From assembly GCF_014174305.1 (NCBI RefSeq), contig NZ_JABEQH010000003.1, positions 124,001-188,000 of the forward strand: 64,000 bases of DNA, read 5' to 3'. Position 1 is the stretch's first letter. Every line of letters starts with the position of its first letter. This document shows, one piece after another, positions 1 through 8,859 of this stretch. Position numbers and translations under genes: made by a program. Source of the stretch: Gluconacetobacter johannae (GTDB lineage: Bacteria > Pseudomonadota > Alphaproteobacteria > Acetobacterales > Acetobacteraceae). Under the pieces are notes generated by a model. That model had not been told where the DNA came from. It saw only the letters and a program-made list of their open reading frames with translations, and ran no database searches.

Positions 1-285
1 GACCTGCCGGAGGGGCACACCAGCATGCTGGTGGTCCTGGGCGGCCATGTCACGGTCAACGGCACGCAGGCGGTGGGCGAGGCCGAGATGGTGCTGCTGG
101 ACCGCGAAGGGGCCGGCGTGGTGGTCCATGCCGAGGGCGAGGCGACGATGCTGGTGCTGACGGGCGAGCCGATCGACGAGCCGATCGTCGGGCGCGGGCC
201 GTTCGTGATGAACAGCGAGGCCGAAATCCGCCAGGCCATCGCCGATTTCCAGGACGGCCGTTTCGGCCGGATGGTCCCGGCCTGA
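1..285 (+). CDS. Pirin family protein, C-terminal fragment (cut by window edge)
   Basis: The reading frame is open from the first base, so this is the 3' end of a gene that starts outside the window; 94 codons are visible. The fragment reads DLPEGHTS... followed by a beta-rich cupin stretch and then ...GEPIDEPIVGRGPFVMNS, which is the usual C-terminal pirin domain (a phrase such as GEP(I/L)xEPIVxxGPFVMN is typical of the family). Pirins are cytosolic cupins whose N-terminal domain binds iron; some act as quercetin dioxygenases. The metal-binding half is missing here, so activity cannot be judged. A second, complete pirin lies 2.3 kb downstream and differs from this one in its C-terminus. An FMN reductase follows after 35 bases and may be co-transcribed. 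Confidence 0.85.
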   Translation, partial: DLPEGHTSMLVVLGGHVTVNGTQAVGEAEMVLLDREGAGVVVHAEGEATMLVLTGEPIDEPIVGRGPFVMNSEAEIRQAIADFQDGRFGRMVPA

Positions 286-320
286 CCGGCGGCGGCCAGA
301 CCACTTAGGGGAGAAACACC

Positions 321-878
321 ATGACCAGGATTCTCGGCCTTTCCGGCAGCCTGCGACGGGGCTCGTTCAATACCGGCCTGCTGCTGGCGGCCCGCGACCT
401 GGCGCCGGAGGGCGTGCAGGTGGAATTGTATGAGGGGCTGCGCGACATCCCGCCCTATGACGAGGACGTGCGTGCGGCGGGCTTTCCGCCCGTGGTGGAG
501 GACCTGCGCCGGCGCATTCTCGAGGCCGACGCGCTGCTGTTCGCGACGCCCGAATATAACCGCTCGGTCCCCGGGGTGCTGAAAAACGCGATCGACTGGG
601 TCTCGCGCCCGCCGCACCAGCCTTTCGACGGCAAGGTGGCGGCGATCGTGGGCGCCAGTCCGGGCGCGCTGGGCACCGCCCTGGCGCATTATCATCTGCG
701 GCAGGTGCTTTCGGTGGTGGGCGTGTATGTCCTGCCGGCGGCGGAAACGCTGGTCGGCGGGGCCGGCGCCAAGTTCGACGCGGGCGGACTGCTGACCGAC
801 GAGGCGACGCGGAACGTGCTGCGCGACCGCATGACTCGACTGGTCGATCTCGCCACCCGGCTGGCGCCGCGGGTATAA
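321..878 (+). CDS. NADPH-dependent FMN reductase / chromate-reductase-like flavoprotein
   Basis: A 185-residue flavodoxin-fold reductase of the NADPH-dependent FMN reductase family (ChrR/SsuE/ArsH group). The flavin phosphate loop GSLRRGSFN is at residues 9-17, and the family signature PEYN...SVPGVLKNAIDW is at about 77-93. Members are cytosolic and use NAD(P)H to reduce FMN or quinones, often in two-electron quinone detoxification. The start is supported by AGGGGAG at 307-313, seven bases upstream. It lies between two redox-stress-type genes (a pirin and a cation antiporter follow the same direction), suggesting a small stress-related operon, but the physiological acceptor cannot be told from sequence. 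Confidence 0.85.
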   Translation: MTRILGLSGSLRRGSFNTGLLLAARDLAPEGVQVELYEGLRDIPPYDEDVRAAGFPPVVEDLRRRILEADALLFATPEYNRSVPGVLKNAIDWVSRPPHQPFDGKVAAIVGASPGALGTALAHYHLRQVLSVVGVYVLPAAETLVGGAGAKFDAGGLLTDEATRNVLRDRMTRLVDLATRLAPRV

Positions 879-911
879 GGGGCTGTATGGCCGGTGCGGC
901 AGGGGGATCAG

Positions 912-2504
912 GTGTCGGACGTCGGTCGTTTTGAATTTATCCTGGTCCTGGTCGTGGCCATCGTCGTCCTGGCGCTGGTGGCCCGGCTGCTGCGGCTGCC
1001 GACCTCGGCGGCGCTGATCGTCGGCGGCATCGCGCTGGCCCTGATCCCGGGCATGCCGGATGTCGATCTCGACCCCGAACTGGTGCTGGTCGCGTTCCTG
1101 CCGCCGCTGCTGCTGTCGGGGGCGTATTTCACGGTGTGGCCGGCCTTTCGGGTCAATCTCGGCCCCATCCTGCAACTTGCGGTCGGGACGGTGCTGTTCA
1201 CTACCCTGGTTGTGGGGGTGGCGGCGCACTGGCTGATGCCCTCGATGCCCTGGGCGGCCTGCTTCGCGCTGGGGGCCATCGTGGCGCCGCCCGACGCGGT
1301 GGCGGCCAAGAGCGTGCTGGAGCGGGTGCACCTGCCCGAAAAACTGTCCGTCATGCTGGAAGGCGAAAGCCTGCTGAACGATGCGACCAGCCTGGTGCTG
1401 TACCGCTTCGCCGTGGCGGCGGTGCTGACCGGCAGCTTCAGCCTGCTGCATGCGACCCTCGCCTTCGGGGTGCTGGCGGTGGGCGGCGTGGTGCTGGGCG
1501 GGGCGTGCGGCTGGATCGTCCTGCACATCCTGCGCCGGATCCGCGACCCGATGCTGGTCATCAGCCTGACGCTGCTGACGCCGTGGATCGTCTATATCAC
1601 GGGCGAGCGGGCCGGCGTGTCCGGCGTCATGGCCACCGTCACGGCCGGGCTGATGATCGGCTGGCACCAGCACGAGATCTTCGGCGCCGATGTCCGGCTG
1701 CGCGCCACCGCCGTGTGGTCCGTGCTGACCTTCATGCTGGAATCGCTGATCTTCATCCTGATCGGCCTGTCGCTGCGCGGCGTGCTGCATCCCCGGCAGG
1801 GCGTCGCCGGGTCGCTGCCGCACCTGGCCTGGCCGGTGGCCGGGGTGGTGCTGGCGACGATCGTGGCCCGGTTCGCCTGGATGTACGGGGCCACCCTGCT
1901 GGAATGGCTGCTGGCCCCCGACACGACCCGTCCGGCGCCGGCCGAGGCGGTGGGCCGCGCGACCGTCCTGGGATGGGCCGGGATGCGCGGCGTGGTCAGC
2001 CTGGCGGTGGCGCTGTCGGTGCCCGCGACCGTCCCCGGCCGCGATTTCATCCTGCTGGCGACATTCGCGGTCATCCTGGTGACGGTGCTGGGGCAGGGGG
2101 CCACCATCGGCCTGGTCATCCGCTGGACCGGCGTCGCCCGTCAGACGGGGCCGCACGCCGCCCATCTGACGGAACCGCAGGCGCGGGCGCGCCTGGCGGA
2201 CGCACAGCGGCAGACGGTGGAGAGGCTGGCGCACGCGCCGGACGGCACGGTCCTGCATCCCCGCCTGCTGGAGCAATATCGCTATCGCGCCCGGGTGGCG
2301 GCGCGCTTCAGCAACGAGGTGGACACGCTGCGCCAGGATCGCGACGCGCATTACGCCGTGCTGCTGGCGACGATCGAGGCCGGGCGCGCGGAACTGCTGC
2401 GCCTGCATCGGGGCGGCATGATCCACGACCATGTCCTGCGCCGGCTGGAGAACGAACTCGACCTTCAGCAACTGGCGGCCGAGGGGGCGCGGGGGAACGA
2501 TTGA
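912..2504 (+). CDS. CPA1-family Na+/H+ antiporter
   Basis: An inner-membrane monovalent cation/proton antiporter of the CPA1 (NhaP/Nhe) family, about 530 residues with roughly twelve hydrophobic segments in the first 400 and a hydrophilic, charged C-terminal tail of about 120 residues. The CPA1 landmarks are visible: APPDAV at 125-130 and EGESLLNDATS at 150-160, containing the Asn-Asp pair that binds the transported ion. I chose GTG at 912 because AGGGGG (901-906) sits five bases upstream; an in-frame GTG at 894 would add six residues. A second paralogue of the same family lies at 58.4 kb. The transported ion (Na+, K+ or Li+) cannot be inferred. Confidence 0.87.
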   Translation: MSDVGRFEFILVLVVAIVVLALVARLLRLPTSAALIVGGIALALIPGMPDVDLDPELVLVAFLPPLLLSGAYFTVWPAFRVNLGPILQLAVGTVLFTTLVVGVAAHWLMPSMPWAACFALGAIVAPPDAVAAKSVLERVHLPEKLSVMLEGESLLNDATSLVLYRFAVAAVLTGSFSLLHATLAFGVLAVGGVVLGGACGWIVLHILRRIRDPMLVISLTLLTPWIVYITGERAGVSGVMATVTAGLMIGWHQHEIFGADVRLRATAVWSVLTFMLESLIFILIGLSLRGVLHPRQGVAGSLPHLAWPVAGVVLATIVARFAWMYGATLLEWLLAPDTTRPAPAEAVGRATVLGWAGMRGVVSLAVALSVPATVPGRDFILLATFAVILVTVLGQGATIGLVIRWTGVARQTGPHAAHLTEPQARARLADAQRQTVERLAHAPDGTVLHPRLLEQYRYRARVAARFSNEVDTLRQDRDAHYAVLLATIEAGRAELLRLHRGGMIHDHVLRRLENELDLQQLAAEGARGND

Positions 2505-2560
2505 CGCCGTGGGGCGTGGGGCCTGTTGCCCCATGTCCGGGGTTCGAGGAGGTCGATCCG

Positions 2561-3457
2561 ATGATCGAGATGGTTATTCCGCAGCGCCGCCGCAGCCTGG
2601 GCGGGTTCGAGGTCGGGCGCGTGCTGCCCTTCGCCCGGCGCCGGATGGTCGGGCCGTTCGTGTTCTTCGACCACATGGGGCCGCTGGACCTGGCGGCGGC
2701 CGACGCCCGCCGGGCCGACGTGCGGCCGCACCCGCATATCGGGCTGTCCACCGTCACCTACCTGTTCGCGGGCGAGATCATGCATCGCGACAGCGTGGGC
2801 TCGGAACAGCCGATCCGCCCGGCCGAGATCAACTGGATGACCGCGGGGCGCGGCATCACCCACAGCGAACGGTTCGAACACGCGCGGATCGCCGGCGACC
2901 GTCTGCACGGCATCCAGGCCTGGGTCGCCCTGCCCGACGGGCAGGAGGAGGTCGCGCCGTCGTTCCATCACCACCAGGGGCTGGACGACCTGCCGGCCTG
3001 GCGCGAGGGCAAGGCCACCACCCGCCTGCTGGCCGGCACGGCGTTCGGCCTGCGCGCCGCCGTGCCGGCGCTGTCGCCGCTGTTCTACCTGCATTGGCAA
3101 CTGGACGCCGGCGCCACCGTGGCGCTGCCCGAGGGCCACACCGACCGCGCGGTGCATGTCGCCCAGGGTCAGGTCGAAATCGAGGGGCAGCGCTTCGGCG
3201 CGGGAGAGATGATCCTGTTTTCCCCCGGCGCCCCGGCGGAAGTGACGGCATTGTCGCCCGCCACCCTGATGGCGCTGGGCGGCGAGCCGCTGGGCGAGCG
3301 GTTCCTGTTCTGGAATTTCGTCTCGTCGTCCCGCGACCGGCTGGAGCAGGCGAAGGCCGACTGGCAGGCGGGGCGCATGGTCCTGCCGGTGCATGACCAG
3401 GACGAATTCATCCCCCTGCCCGAAGCGCCCCGCCCCACGCCCGAACCGATGTCATAA
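2561..3457 (+). CDS. Pirin family protein (complete)
   Basis: A 298-residue bicupin of the pirin family. The N-terminal iron-binding cupin is intact by motif: PHPHIGLST near residue 56 supplies two histidines, and the segment AGRGITHSERF near 106 supplies the next histidine. The C-terminal domain ends differently from the partial pirin at the left edge, with GEPLGERFLFWNFVSSS, the phrase found in the RmlC-like YhaK/pirin group. Family roles include quercetin 2,3-dioxygenase and redox sensing; no specific substrate can be assigned. The ATG is preceded by AGGAGG at 2547-2552 with an eight-base spacer. The gene follows the antiporter by 56 bases on the same strand and is probably transcribed with it. 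Confidence 0.87.
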   Translation: MIEMVIPQRRRSLGGFEVGRVLPFARRRMVGPFVFFDHMGPLDLAAADARRADVRPHPHIGLSTVTYLFAGEIMHRDSVGSEQPIRPAEINWMTAGRGITHSERFEHARIAGDRLHGIQAWVALPDGQEEVAPSFHHHQGLDDLPAWREGKATTRLLAGTAFGLRAAVPALSPLFYLHWQLDAGATVALPEGHTDRAVHVAQGQVEIEGQRFGAGEMILFSPGAPAEVTALSPATLMALGGEPLGERFLFWNFVSSSRDRLEQAKADWQAGRMVLPVHDQDEFIPLPEAPRPTPEPMS

Positions 3458-3464
3458 GAGTCCG

Positions 3465-4610
3465 TCAGGGGCGCCGGGCATGGGCGGCGTCGAACCAGGG
3501 GGCCATGCGGGCCAGCGCGTCTTCCACCCGGTCGGTCGATACCGCGAAGCTGAAGCGCATGAAGCGATGCCCCTCGACGGGGTCGAAATCCAGGCCCGGT
3601 GCGGTGGCGATGCCGGTGTCGGCCAGCATGCGGGTGCAGAATGCCAGGCTGTCGTCGGTCAGGTGGCCGATATCGGCATAGATGTAGAAGGCCCCGTCGG
3701 GCGGTGCGATCCGGTCCAGACCCATCGCGGGCAGGCGGTCCAGCATCAGGTCGCGATTATGCCGGTAGGTCCGCACATGGCATTCCAGTTCGTCCCGGCA
3801 GTCGAAGGCGACCAGGCCCGCATGCTGGCTGAGCGACGGCGGGGTCAGGAACAGATTGCCCATGCGCGCCCGCGCGGCGTCGATCAACTCCGGCGGCACG
3901 ACCAGCCAGCCCAGCCGCCAGCCCGCCATGCTGAAATATTTCGAGAAGCTGTTGACGACCAGCGCCTCGGGATCGTCCTGCAGGATGCAGCGTGCGGGCT
4001 CGATATAGCTCAACCCGTGATAGATCTCGTCCGAGATGATACGGATGCCGCGCGCGCGGCAGACCTGCGCGATGGCCCGCATCTCGTCGGCCGGCAGGAT
4101 CGTGCCGGTCGGGTTGGCGGGGCTGGCGACGATCAGCCCGTCGGGCGTCGGGTCCAGGGCCGCGACGGCGGCGGCGGTCAACTGGAATCGCTCGGCCGGG
4201 CCACAGGCGATTTCCACCGGTTGCAGATGCAGCGCGCGCAACGCGTTGCGATAGGCGACATAGCCCGGCCGCGCCAGCGCGACCCGCGCGCCCGGCGCGA
4301 AACAGCAGCCCAGCACCAGGACGAAGGCCGGCGACGCCCCACAGGTCAGGATGATCTGGTCGGGCTGGATGTCCACGCCGTAGCTGTCGCGGTAATGGCG
4401 GGCGATGCGCGCCTTCAGCGGCATGCTCTCCCAATATCCCATGGCGTCGCTGTCCAGCACCCGATGCGCCGCCGCGATGGCCTCGCGCGGCGCGCCGGTC
4501 GAAGGCTGGCCGAATTCCATATGGATGATGTCGCGCCCCTCGGCGGCCATGCGATGGGCGATGGTGCTGATGCCGATGGCGTGGAAGGGGTCGATCCGGG
4601 GGACGGTCAT
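3465..4610 (-). CDS. Pyridoxal-phosphate-dependent aminotransferase, class I/II
   Basis: A 381-residue fold-type I aminotransferase of the aspartate/aromatic aminotransferase superfamily. Visible landmarks are the cofactor-contacting ANPTG motif (SPANPTGT), the ISDEIYHGL segment with the PLP-binding Asp and Tyr, the PLP lysine in NSFSKYFSMAGWRLGW, and the C-terminal substrate-carboxylate arginine in MRFSFAVS. The length is normal. The amino-acid substrate is not predictable from motifs alone; valine-pyruvate, alanine or aromatic specificity are all possible. The ATG at 4608-4610 begins MTVPRIDPF, which matches the family N-terminus; longer upstream readings would extend into the next gene. 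It lies 95 bases downstream of a sugar transporter on the same strand, with no clear functional link. Confidence 0.85.
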   Translation of the reverse strand: MTVPRIDPFHAIGISTIAHRMAAEGRDIIHMEFGQPSTGAPREAIAAAHRVLDSDAMGYWESMPLKARIARHYRDSYGVDIQPDQIILTCGASPAFVLVLGCCFAPGARVALARPGYVAYRNALRALHLQPVEIACGPAERFQLTAAAVAALDPTPDGLIVASPANPTGTILPADEMRAIAQVCRARGIRIISDEIYHGLSYIEPARCILQDDPEALVVNSFSKYFSMAGWRLGWLVVPPELIDAARARMGNLFLTPPSLSQHAGLVAFDCRDELECHVRTYRHNRDLMLDRLPAMGLDRIAPPDGAFYIYADIGHLTDDSLAFCTRMLADTGIATAPGLDFDPVEGHRFMRFSFAVSTDRVEDALARMAPWFDAAHARRP

Positions 4611-4705
4611 GGGCGGGGAGGTCCGAAAGGGGCGGCAGCGGGCTGGCATAATCGCCCGGCCGGCTGCTGGCAAGGCGTCGGCCTCGGCCCGCCCCGGCGC
4701 GGACG

Positions 4706-6076
4706 CTAGACGGCCTCGGGCGTCGAAAACACCCCGCGACGCAGGCGGTCCTCGATTTCCTCCAGCGATCGCCCGCGGGTTTCCGGCACGTAGCGCAGCA
4801 CGAAGAAGAAGGCGAAGGCGTTGACGCAGGCGAACAGCAGGAAGGTGCCGCCGGCCCCGAACGCCTGTACCATCGACAGGGTGGTCAGCGAAATCAGCAG
4901 GTCCGCCCCCCAGTGGGCCGCCGCCACCAGGCTCATGCCCTTGCCCCGGCAGGACAGGGGAAAGACCTCGGCCCCGACGATCCAGATCGTGACCGACAGG
5001 CTGCCCACATTCAGGACCGCATAGGCCAGCAGGGCCACGACCATCATCCAGGCGTTCGGCCCGGTCGTGGCGCCCAGATGAAACAGCGCGGCCAGCGCGA
5101 ACAGCGCCACGCTGGCCCCCGGCAGCAGCCACAGCATCAGCGTGCGCCGGCCGATCACCTCGACCGCCCAGCTTCCGAACAGGGTCGCCACGATCATGGC
5201 CACCCCGACCGCCACCGACGTCAGCAGCGCCGAACTCTCGCCGAAGCCGGCGCCCGAGAAGATGGTGGGCGCGTAATACAGGACGGCGTTGATCCCGGTC
5301 AGCTGGCACAGCAGACCGATGCCCACGGCCGCGACCAGCGCCGGGCGGACCCAGGGCTGGGCCAGTTCAGACCATGGCGCCTGGACGTCATGGGCGTCGA
5401 TGATCTCCTGCAATTCGCGCTCGGCCCGCCGGTGGCTGCCGCGCACCCGGCGCAGGACGGCGCGCGCGCCCTCGAAATCGCCACGCATCGCCAGCCAGCG
5501 CGGGCTGTTGGGCAGGAACGCCATGCCCAGCAGCAGCACCACGGCCGGCGCGGCCCCCAGGGCGAACATGATCCGCCAGCTGTCGTGACGCAGCAGATAG
5601 CCGGCGATGAACGAGACCAGCACCCCCGTCACCACGGCAAGCTGAAACATGCCGACCAGGCGCCCGCGCCGCCGGGCGGGCGCCAGTTCCGAAATATAGA
5701 CCGGCACGATCTGCGAGGCCGCGCCCACGGCCAGCCCCAGCACGAACCGCGCCAGCGTCAGCAGCCAGATGGTGTTGGCAAGGGACGCCATGATCGTGCC
5801 GACGATGAAGACCGCGGCGGCCACCATGACGGTGCGCCGTCGGCCGCCCCGGTCCGACAGGGGGGCGGCGCCCATGCAGCCCAGCAGCGCGCCGGCGATG
5901 ATCGCGGAGGTGACGATCTGCTGTCCGCCGGTGCCAAGCTGGAACTGCTGCGAAATCTGCAGCAGGGCGGCGGAAATAATTCCTGTGTCATATCCAAACA
6001 ACAGGCCGCCGGCGGCTGATATTCCGGCCACGACATCAACAATAAGGTTCGATTCAGGTCGTTCCAATTCATTCAT
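4706..6076 (-). CDS. Sugar-porter MFS transporter (sugar/H+ symporter)
   Basis: A 456-residue, twelve-helix inner-membrane transporter of the sugar porter branch of the major facilitator superfamily. The family signatures are all visible: GGLLFGYDTGII in helix 1, DRGGRR in the loop 2-3 motif, PNSPRWL before the central loop, the sugar-binding QLTGINAVLYYAP segment in helix 7, and the C-terminal PETRGRSLEEIE. These place it with GalP/XylE/AraE-type hexose or pentose proton symporters. The exact sugar is not inferable. No strong Shine-Dalgarno precedes the ATG; the upstream 267-base gap is shared with divergent pckA and is AT-richer than its surroundings. Confidence 0.9.
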   Translation of the reverse strand: MNELERPESNLIVDVVAGISAAGGLLFGYDTGIISAALLQISQQFQLGTGGQQIVTSAIIAGALLGCMGAAPLSDRGGRRRTVMVAAAVFIVGTIMASLANTIWLLTLARFVLGLAVGAASQIVPVYISELAPARRRGRLVGMFQLAVVTGVLVSFIAGYLLRHDSWRIMFALGAAPAVVLLLGMAFLPNSPRWLAMRGDFEGARAVLRRVRGSHRRAERELQEIIDAHDVQAPWSELAQPWVRPALVAAVGIGLLCQLTGINAVLYYAPTIFSGAGFGESSALLTSVAVGVAMIVATLFGSWAVEVIGRRTLMLWLLPGASVALFALAALFHLGATTGPNAWMMVVALLAYAVLNVGSLSVTIWIVGAEVFPLSCRGKGMSLVAAAHWGADLLISLTTLSMVQAFGAGGTFLLFACVNAFAFFFVLRYVPETRGRSLEEIEDRLRRGVFSTPEAV

Positions 6077-6343
6077 GGCAATATCATGTCAAAATTCCCG
6101 GCGGGATCAAACCATTGTTTTGTCTTTGTCCTGAAACATTTTTTGACTGGCGTCGCAAAATTCTCCGGGAACTTTTTCGATTGCCCTATTTCTGCACTGA
6201 ATCGTCCGGGCCGCGCAGTCCGTATCGCGCATTTGTGATGACCCGCCGGGGTGTTGGTCAGGGAATTGCCATGCTGATCGCGCGAGACTGGCGCCCCCCG
6301 GGCGACGGCCGGGGTACGACGACATATTCGGGAAACGGAAAAA
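6077..6343. promoter_or_regulatory. Divergent intergenic region between sugar transporter and pckA
   Basis: This 267-base gap separates divergent starts and is visibly more AT-rich than flanking DNA, especially 6080-6210 (several T and A runs, and TTGACT at 6143-6148). It should carry promoters for both genes. I could not match a convincing -10 box to the TTGACT, so no specific promoter is called. A short open frame here (6115-6357) has no recognisable content and overlaps the pckA start. Confidence 0.4.
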
Positions 6344-7927
6344 ATGAACAGCAATAATAATTTCCGGCCTGCCGGTTCGGACGACGCCCTGAAAGGGACC
6401 GGCCTGCGCCGCGCCGGTCTCGTCCATGCCAATCTCCATGCTCCCGCCCTGACCGAGATCGCGATCCGCCGCCACGAAGGCAGCCTGTCGTCGGGCGGCG
6501 CGCTGATGGTGCGGACCGGCCTGCACACCGGCCGGTCCGTGCGGGACAAGTTCATCGTAGACGAGCCGGACGTCAGCGCGGACATCTGGTGGGGCGAGAT
6601 CAACGCGCGCCTGCCGGTCGATGCCTTCCAGCGGGGCTGCGACCATGTGCGCGGCTATCTGGATGGGCAGGAACTGTTCACCCAGGACCTGTATGCCGGG
6701 GCCGATCCGCGCCACCGCATCCGCATCCGGCTGGTGACCACCCATGCGTGGCATGCCCTGTTCGCCCGCAACATGTTCATCCGCCCGACGGCGGAGGAGC
6801 TGGAGTCGTTCGCGCCGGACTATGTGATCCTGCATGCGCCGGATCTGCCGATGGACCCGGTGGCGCATGGCGTGCACGGCACCACGGCCGTCATGCTGTC
6901 GCTGACGCAGCGGCTGGTCGTCATCGCCGGCACCCACTATGCCGGCGAGATCAAGAAATCCATCTTCACCGTCATGAACTGGCTGCTGCCCGAGCAGGAC
7001 GTGATGCCGATGCATTGCTCGGCCAATATCGGGCCGGAGGGCGACGTCGCGCTGTTCTTCGGCCTGTCGGGCACCGGCAAGACCACCCTGTCGTCGGATG
7101 CGTCGCGGACATTGATCGGCGATGACGAACACGGCTGGTCGCACGACGGGGTCTTCAATGTCGAGGGCGGCTGCTACGCCAAGGTGATCGGCCTGCGGCG
7201 CGAGGCCGAGCCCGAGATCTGGGACGCATCGCACCGCTTCGGCGCGGTGCTGGAAAATGTGGTGGCCGACCGCGACGGCGTGCCCGATTTCATGGACGGC
7301 AGCCTGACCGAGAACACGCGCGCCTGCTACCCGATTGATTTCGTGGAAAATGCCAGCCGGGACGGGTGCGGCGGCGCGCCGCGCCATGTGGTGATGCTGA
7401 CGGCCGATGCGTTCGGCGTGCTGCCGCCGCTGTCGCGCCTGACCTTGGCCCAGGCGGTCTATCATTTCCTGTCGGGCTATACCGCGCGGATCGCCGGGAC
7501 CGAGACGGGGCTGGGCAAGACCCCCCAGGCGACCTTCAGCACCTGTTTCGGCGCGCCCTTCCTGCCGCGCCGGCCCCAGGTGTACGGCGACCGCCTGGCG
7601 TCCTGCCTGGCGCGCGGGCCGGTGACGTGCTGGCTGGTCAATACCGGATGGACCGGCGGCCCCTATGGCGTCGGGCGGCGGATCGCGCTGGCGCATACGC
7701 GCGCGCTGGTGCGCGCGGCGCTGGACGGGCGGCTGGACGACGTGCCCTTCCAGGTCGAACCGCATTTCGGCCTGGCCATTCCCACCCGCGTGCCCGGCGT
7801 GCCCGACGATATCCTCGACCCCGCCCGGACCTGGGACGACCCGGCGGCCTATCGCCGCGCCGCCGCCGACCTTGCGGAACGGTTCGAGCGGAATTTCGAG
7901 AGTTTCCGCGCGGACAGCACCACATAG
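6344..7927 (+). CDS. pckA: Phosphoenolpyruvate carboxykinase (ATP)
   Basis: A 527-residue cytosolic ATP-dependent PEP carboxykinase, which converts oxaloacetate plus ATP to PEP, CO2 and ADP at the entry to gluconeogenesis. Visible landmarks are RTGLHTGRSVRDKF (57-70, substrate-binding Arg), the conserved HYAGEIKKSIF (198-208), the P-loop GLSGTGKTTLS at 240-250, the Mg2+/metal-binding GDDEHGW at 259-265, and TENTRACYP further on. The length is close to the usual 530-540. The N-terminus is rich in Asn and Ser and differs in composition from the rest. The gene faces the sugar transporter, consistent with central carbon metabolism. A palindromic repeat that could act as a terminator follows at 7935-7977, before aroD. 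Confidence 0.96.
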   Translation: MNSNNNFRPAGSDDALKGTGLRRAGLVHANLHAPALTEIAIRRHEGSLSSGGALMVRTGLHTGRSVRDKFIVDEPDVSADIWWGEINARLPVDAFQRGCDHVRGYLDGQELFTQDLYAGADPRHRIRIRLVTTHAWHALFARNMFIRPTAEELESFAPDYVILHAPDLPMDPVAHGVHGTTAVMLSLTQRLVVIAGTHYAGEIKKSIFTVMNWLLPEQDVMPMHCSANIGPEGDVALFFGLSGTGKTTLSSDASRTLIGDDEHGWSHDGVFNVEGGCYAKVIGLRREAEPEIWDASHRFGAVLENVVADRDGVPDFMDGSLTENTRACYPIDFVENASRDGCGGAPRHVVMLTADAFGVLPPLSRLTLAQAVYHFLSGYTARIAGTETGLGKTPQATFSTCFGAPFLPRRPQVYGDRLASCLARGPVTCWLVNTGWTGGPYGVGRRIALAHTRALVRAALDGRLDDVPFQVEPHFGLAIPTRVPGVPDDILDPARTWDDPAAYRRAAADLAERFERNFESFRADSTT

Positions 7928-7934
7928 ACATCAA

Positions 7935-7977
7935 GGTCGGGCCCTGCCCGAACCCGGCAAGGGCCTCGGCCCTTGCC
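7935..7977 (-). repeat. Intergenic palindromic repeat, short copy, also a terminator-like hairpin
   Basis: Two adjacent inverted repeats fill the pckA-aroD gap. TCGGGC-N3-GCCCGA lies at 7937-7951, and a 10-bp perfect stem GGCAAGGGCC / GGCCCTTGCC lies at 7956-7965 and 7968-7977. The first, with its following ACCC, matches the hairpin at 54082-54099 in 16 of 19 bases, so this is a shortened member of the dispersed family also seen at 11.55, 54.08 and 55.34 kb. There is no T-run after the stem, so intrinsic termination is possible but unproven. Confidence 0.6.
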
Positions 7978-7993
7978 TTCGTGAGGGAGCACC

Positions 7994-8851
7994 ATGCCGA
8001 TGCACAGCAGGACAGTCGGGGGCCCGACCCTTCGGGGCGTCACGGTTCGGGGGGTCACGCTGGGGGTGGGCCGCCCCGCCGTCATCGTGCCGATCACCGC
8101 CGTCACGGCGGACGAGGCCCAGGCGGCCGCCCATCGCCTGGCGGCCGAGCGCGCGGTCGATCTGGTGGAATTGCGGGTCGATCACCTGGAGTGCGCGCTG
8201 GACGCGCCACGGGCCGCCGCGCTGTGCCATGCGGTGCGGCATATCCTGGCGCACCGTCCGCTGATCGTCACCTTCCGTACCGGGGCCGAGGGCGGCATGG
8301 CCCCGATCGGGGACGAGGCCTATGTCGCCTTCTACGACCAGGTGCTGAACGCCGCCGGCTCCGACGCGGCTCCGGACCTGATCGACGTCGAATTCAATCG
8401 CGGCCGGCACGTCGTGCGCCGCGTCGTGGCGGCGGCGCGGGGCGCCGGGGTGGGCGTCATCCTGTCGTCCCACGATTTCACCGGCACCGACAAGGTTCCG
8501 GCCCTGGTGGCGCGGATGCGCGCGATGCAGGAGTATGACGTCGATCTCATCAAGCTGGCCGTCATGCCGCGCGACGGCGGCGACGTGCTGAACCTGCTGG
8601 CCGCGACGTACGAAATGCGGACCCGCTGGGCCGACCGGCCGCTGATGACCATGGCGATGGGCGGGGTGGGCGTGGTGTCGCGCCTGGCGGGTGAAATCTT
8701 CGGGTCGGCGGCGACCTTCGGCATGCTGGGCCAGCCCTCGGCCCCCGGCCAGATCGACGTCCACGATCTGCGCCATTGCGTCGATATCGTCCATCGCGCC
8801 GCGGCCCCCGACCTGCGGGTGGCCGGCACGCCGCCCGGCGGGGCGGCGTAG
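7994..8851 (+). CDS. aroD: Type I 3-dehydroquinate dehydratase
   Basis: A 285-residue type I (class I aldolase-like, TIM-barrel) 3-dehydroquinate dehydratase, converting 3-dehydroquinate to 3-dehydroshikimate by a Schiff-base mechanism. Visible features are VELRVDHLE near 58 (conserved ELRVD), FRTGAEGG near 93, the catalytic histidine in LSSHDFTGT, the Schiff-base lysine in IKLAVMPRDGGDV, the MAMGGVGVVSRL phosphate-loop segment, and SAPGQIDV near the C-terminus. About 25 N-terminal residues precede the core, slightly more than in E. coli AroD. No other shikimate gene is adjacent, so in acetic acid bacteria it could serve either aromatic biosynthesis or quinate catabolism; sequence does not decide. 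Confidence 0.93.
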   Translation: MPMHSRTVGGPTLRGVTVRGVTLGVGRPAVIVPITAVTADEAQAAAHRLAAERAVDLVELRVDHLECALDAPRAAALCHAVRHILAHRPLIVTFRTGAEGGMAPIGDEAYVAFYDQVLNAAGSDAAPDLIDVEFNRGRHVVRRVVAAARGAGVGVILSSHDFTGTDKVPALVARMRAMQEYDVDLIKLAVMPRDGGDVLNLLAATYEMRTRWADRPLMTMAMGGVGVVSRLAGEIFGSAATFGMLGQPSAPGQIDVHDLRHCVDIVHRAAAPDLRVAGTPPGGAA

Positions 8852-8859
8852 ACGGGGGG

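Noticed and set aside
1136-2560. Open frame upstream of and in frame with the second pirin
   Set aside because: This is the out-of-phase reading of the antiporter gene; the pirin itself has a strong AGGAGG and ATG at 2561.
4611-5309. N-terminal extension of the aminotransferase to 614 codons
   Set aside because: The added part is antiphase to the sugar transporter and shows Gly/Arg repeats rather than aminotransferase sequence.
6115-6357. 80-codon frame in the pckA leader
   Set aside because: No motif, no convincing ribosome site and it overlaps the pckA start; the AT-rich region is better read as promoter.
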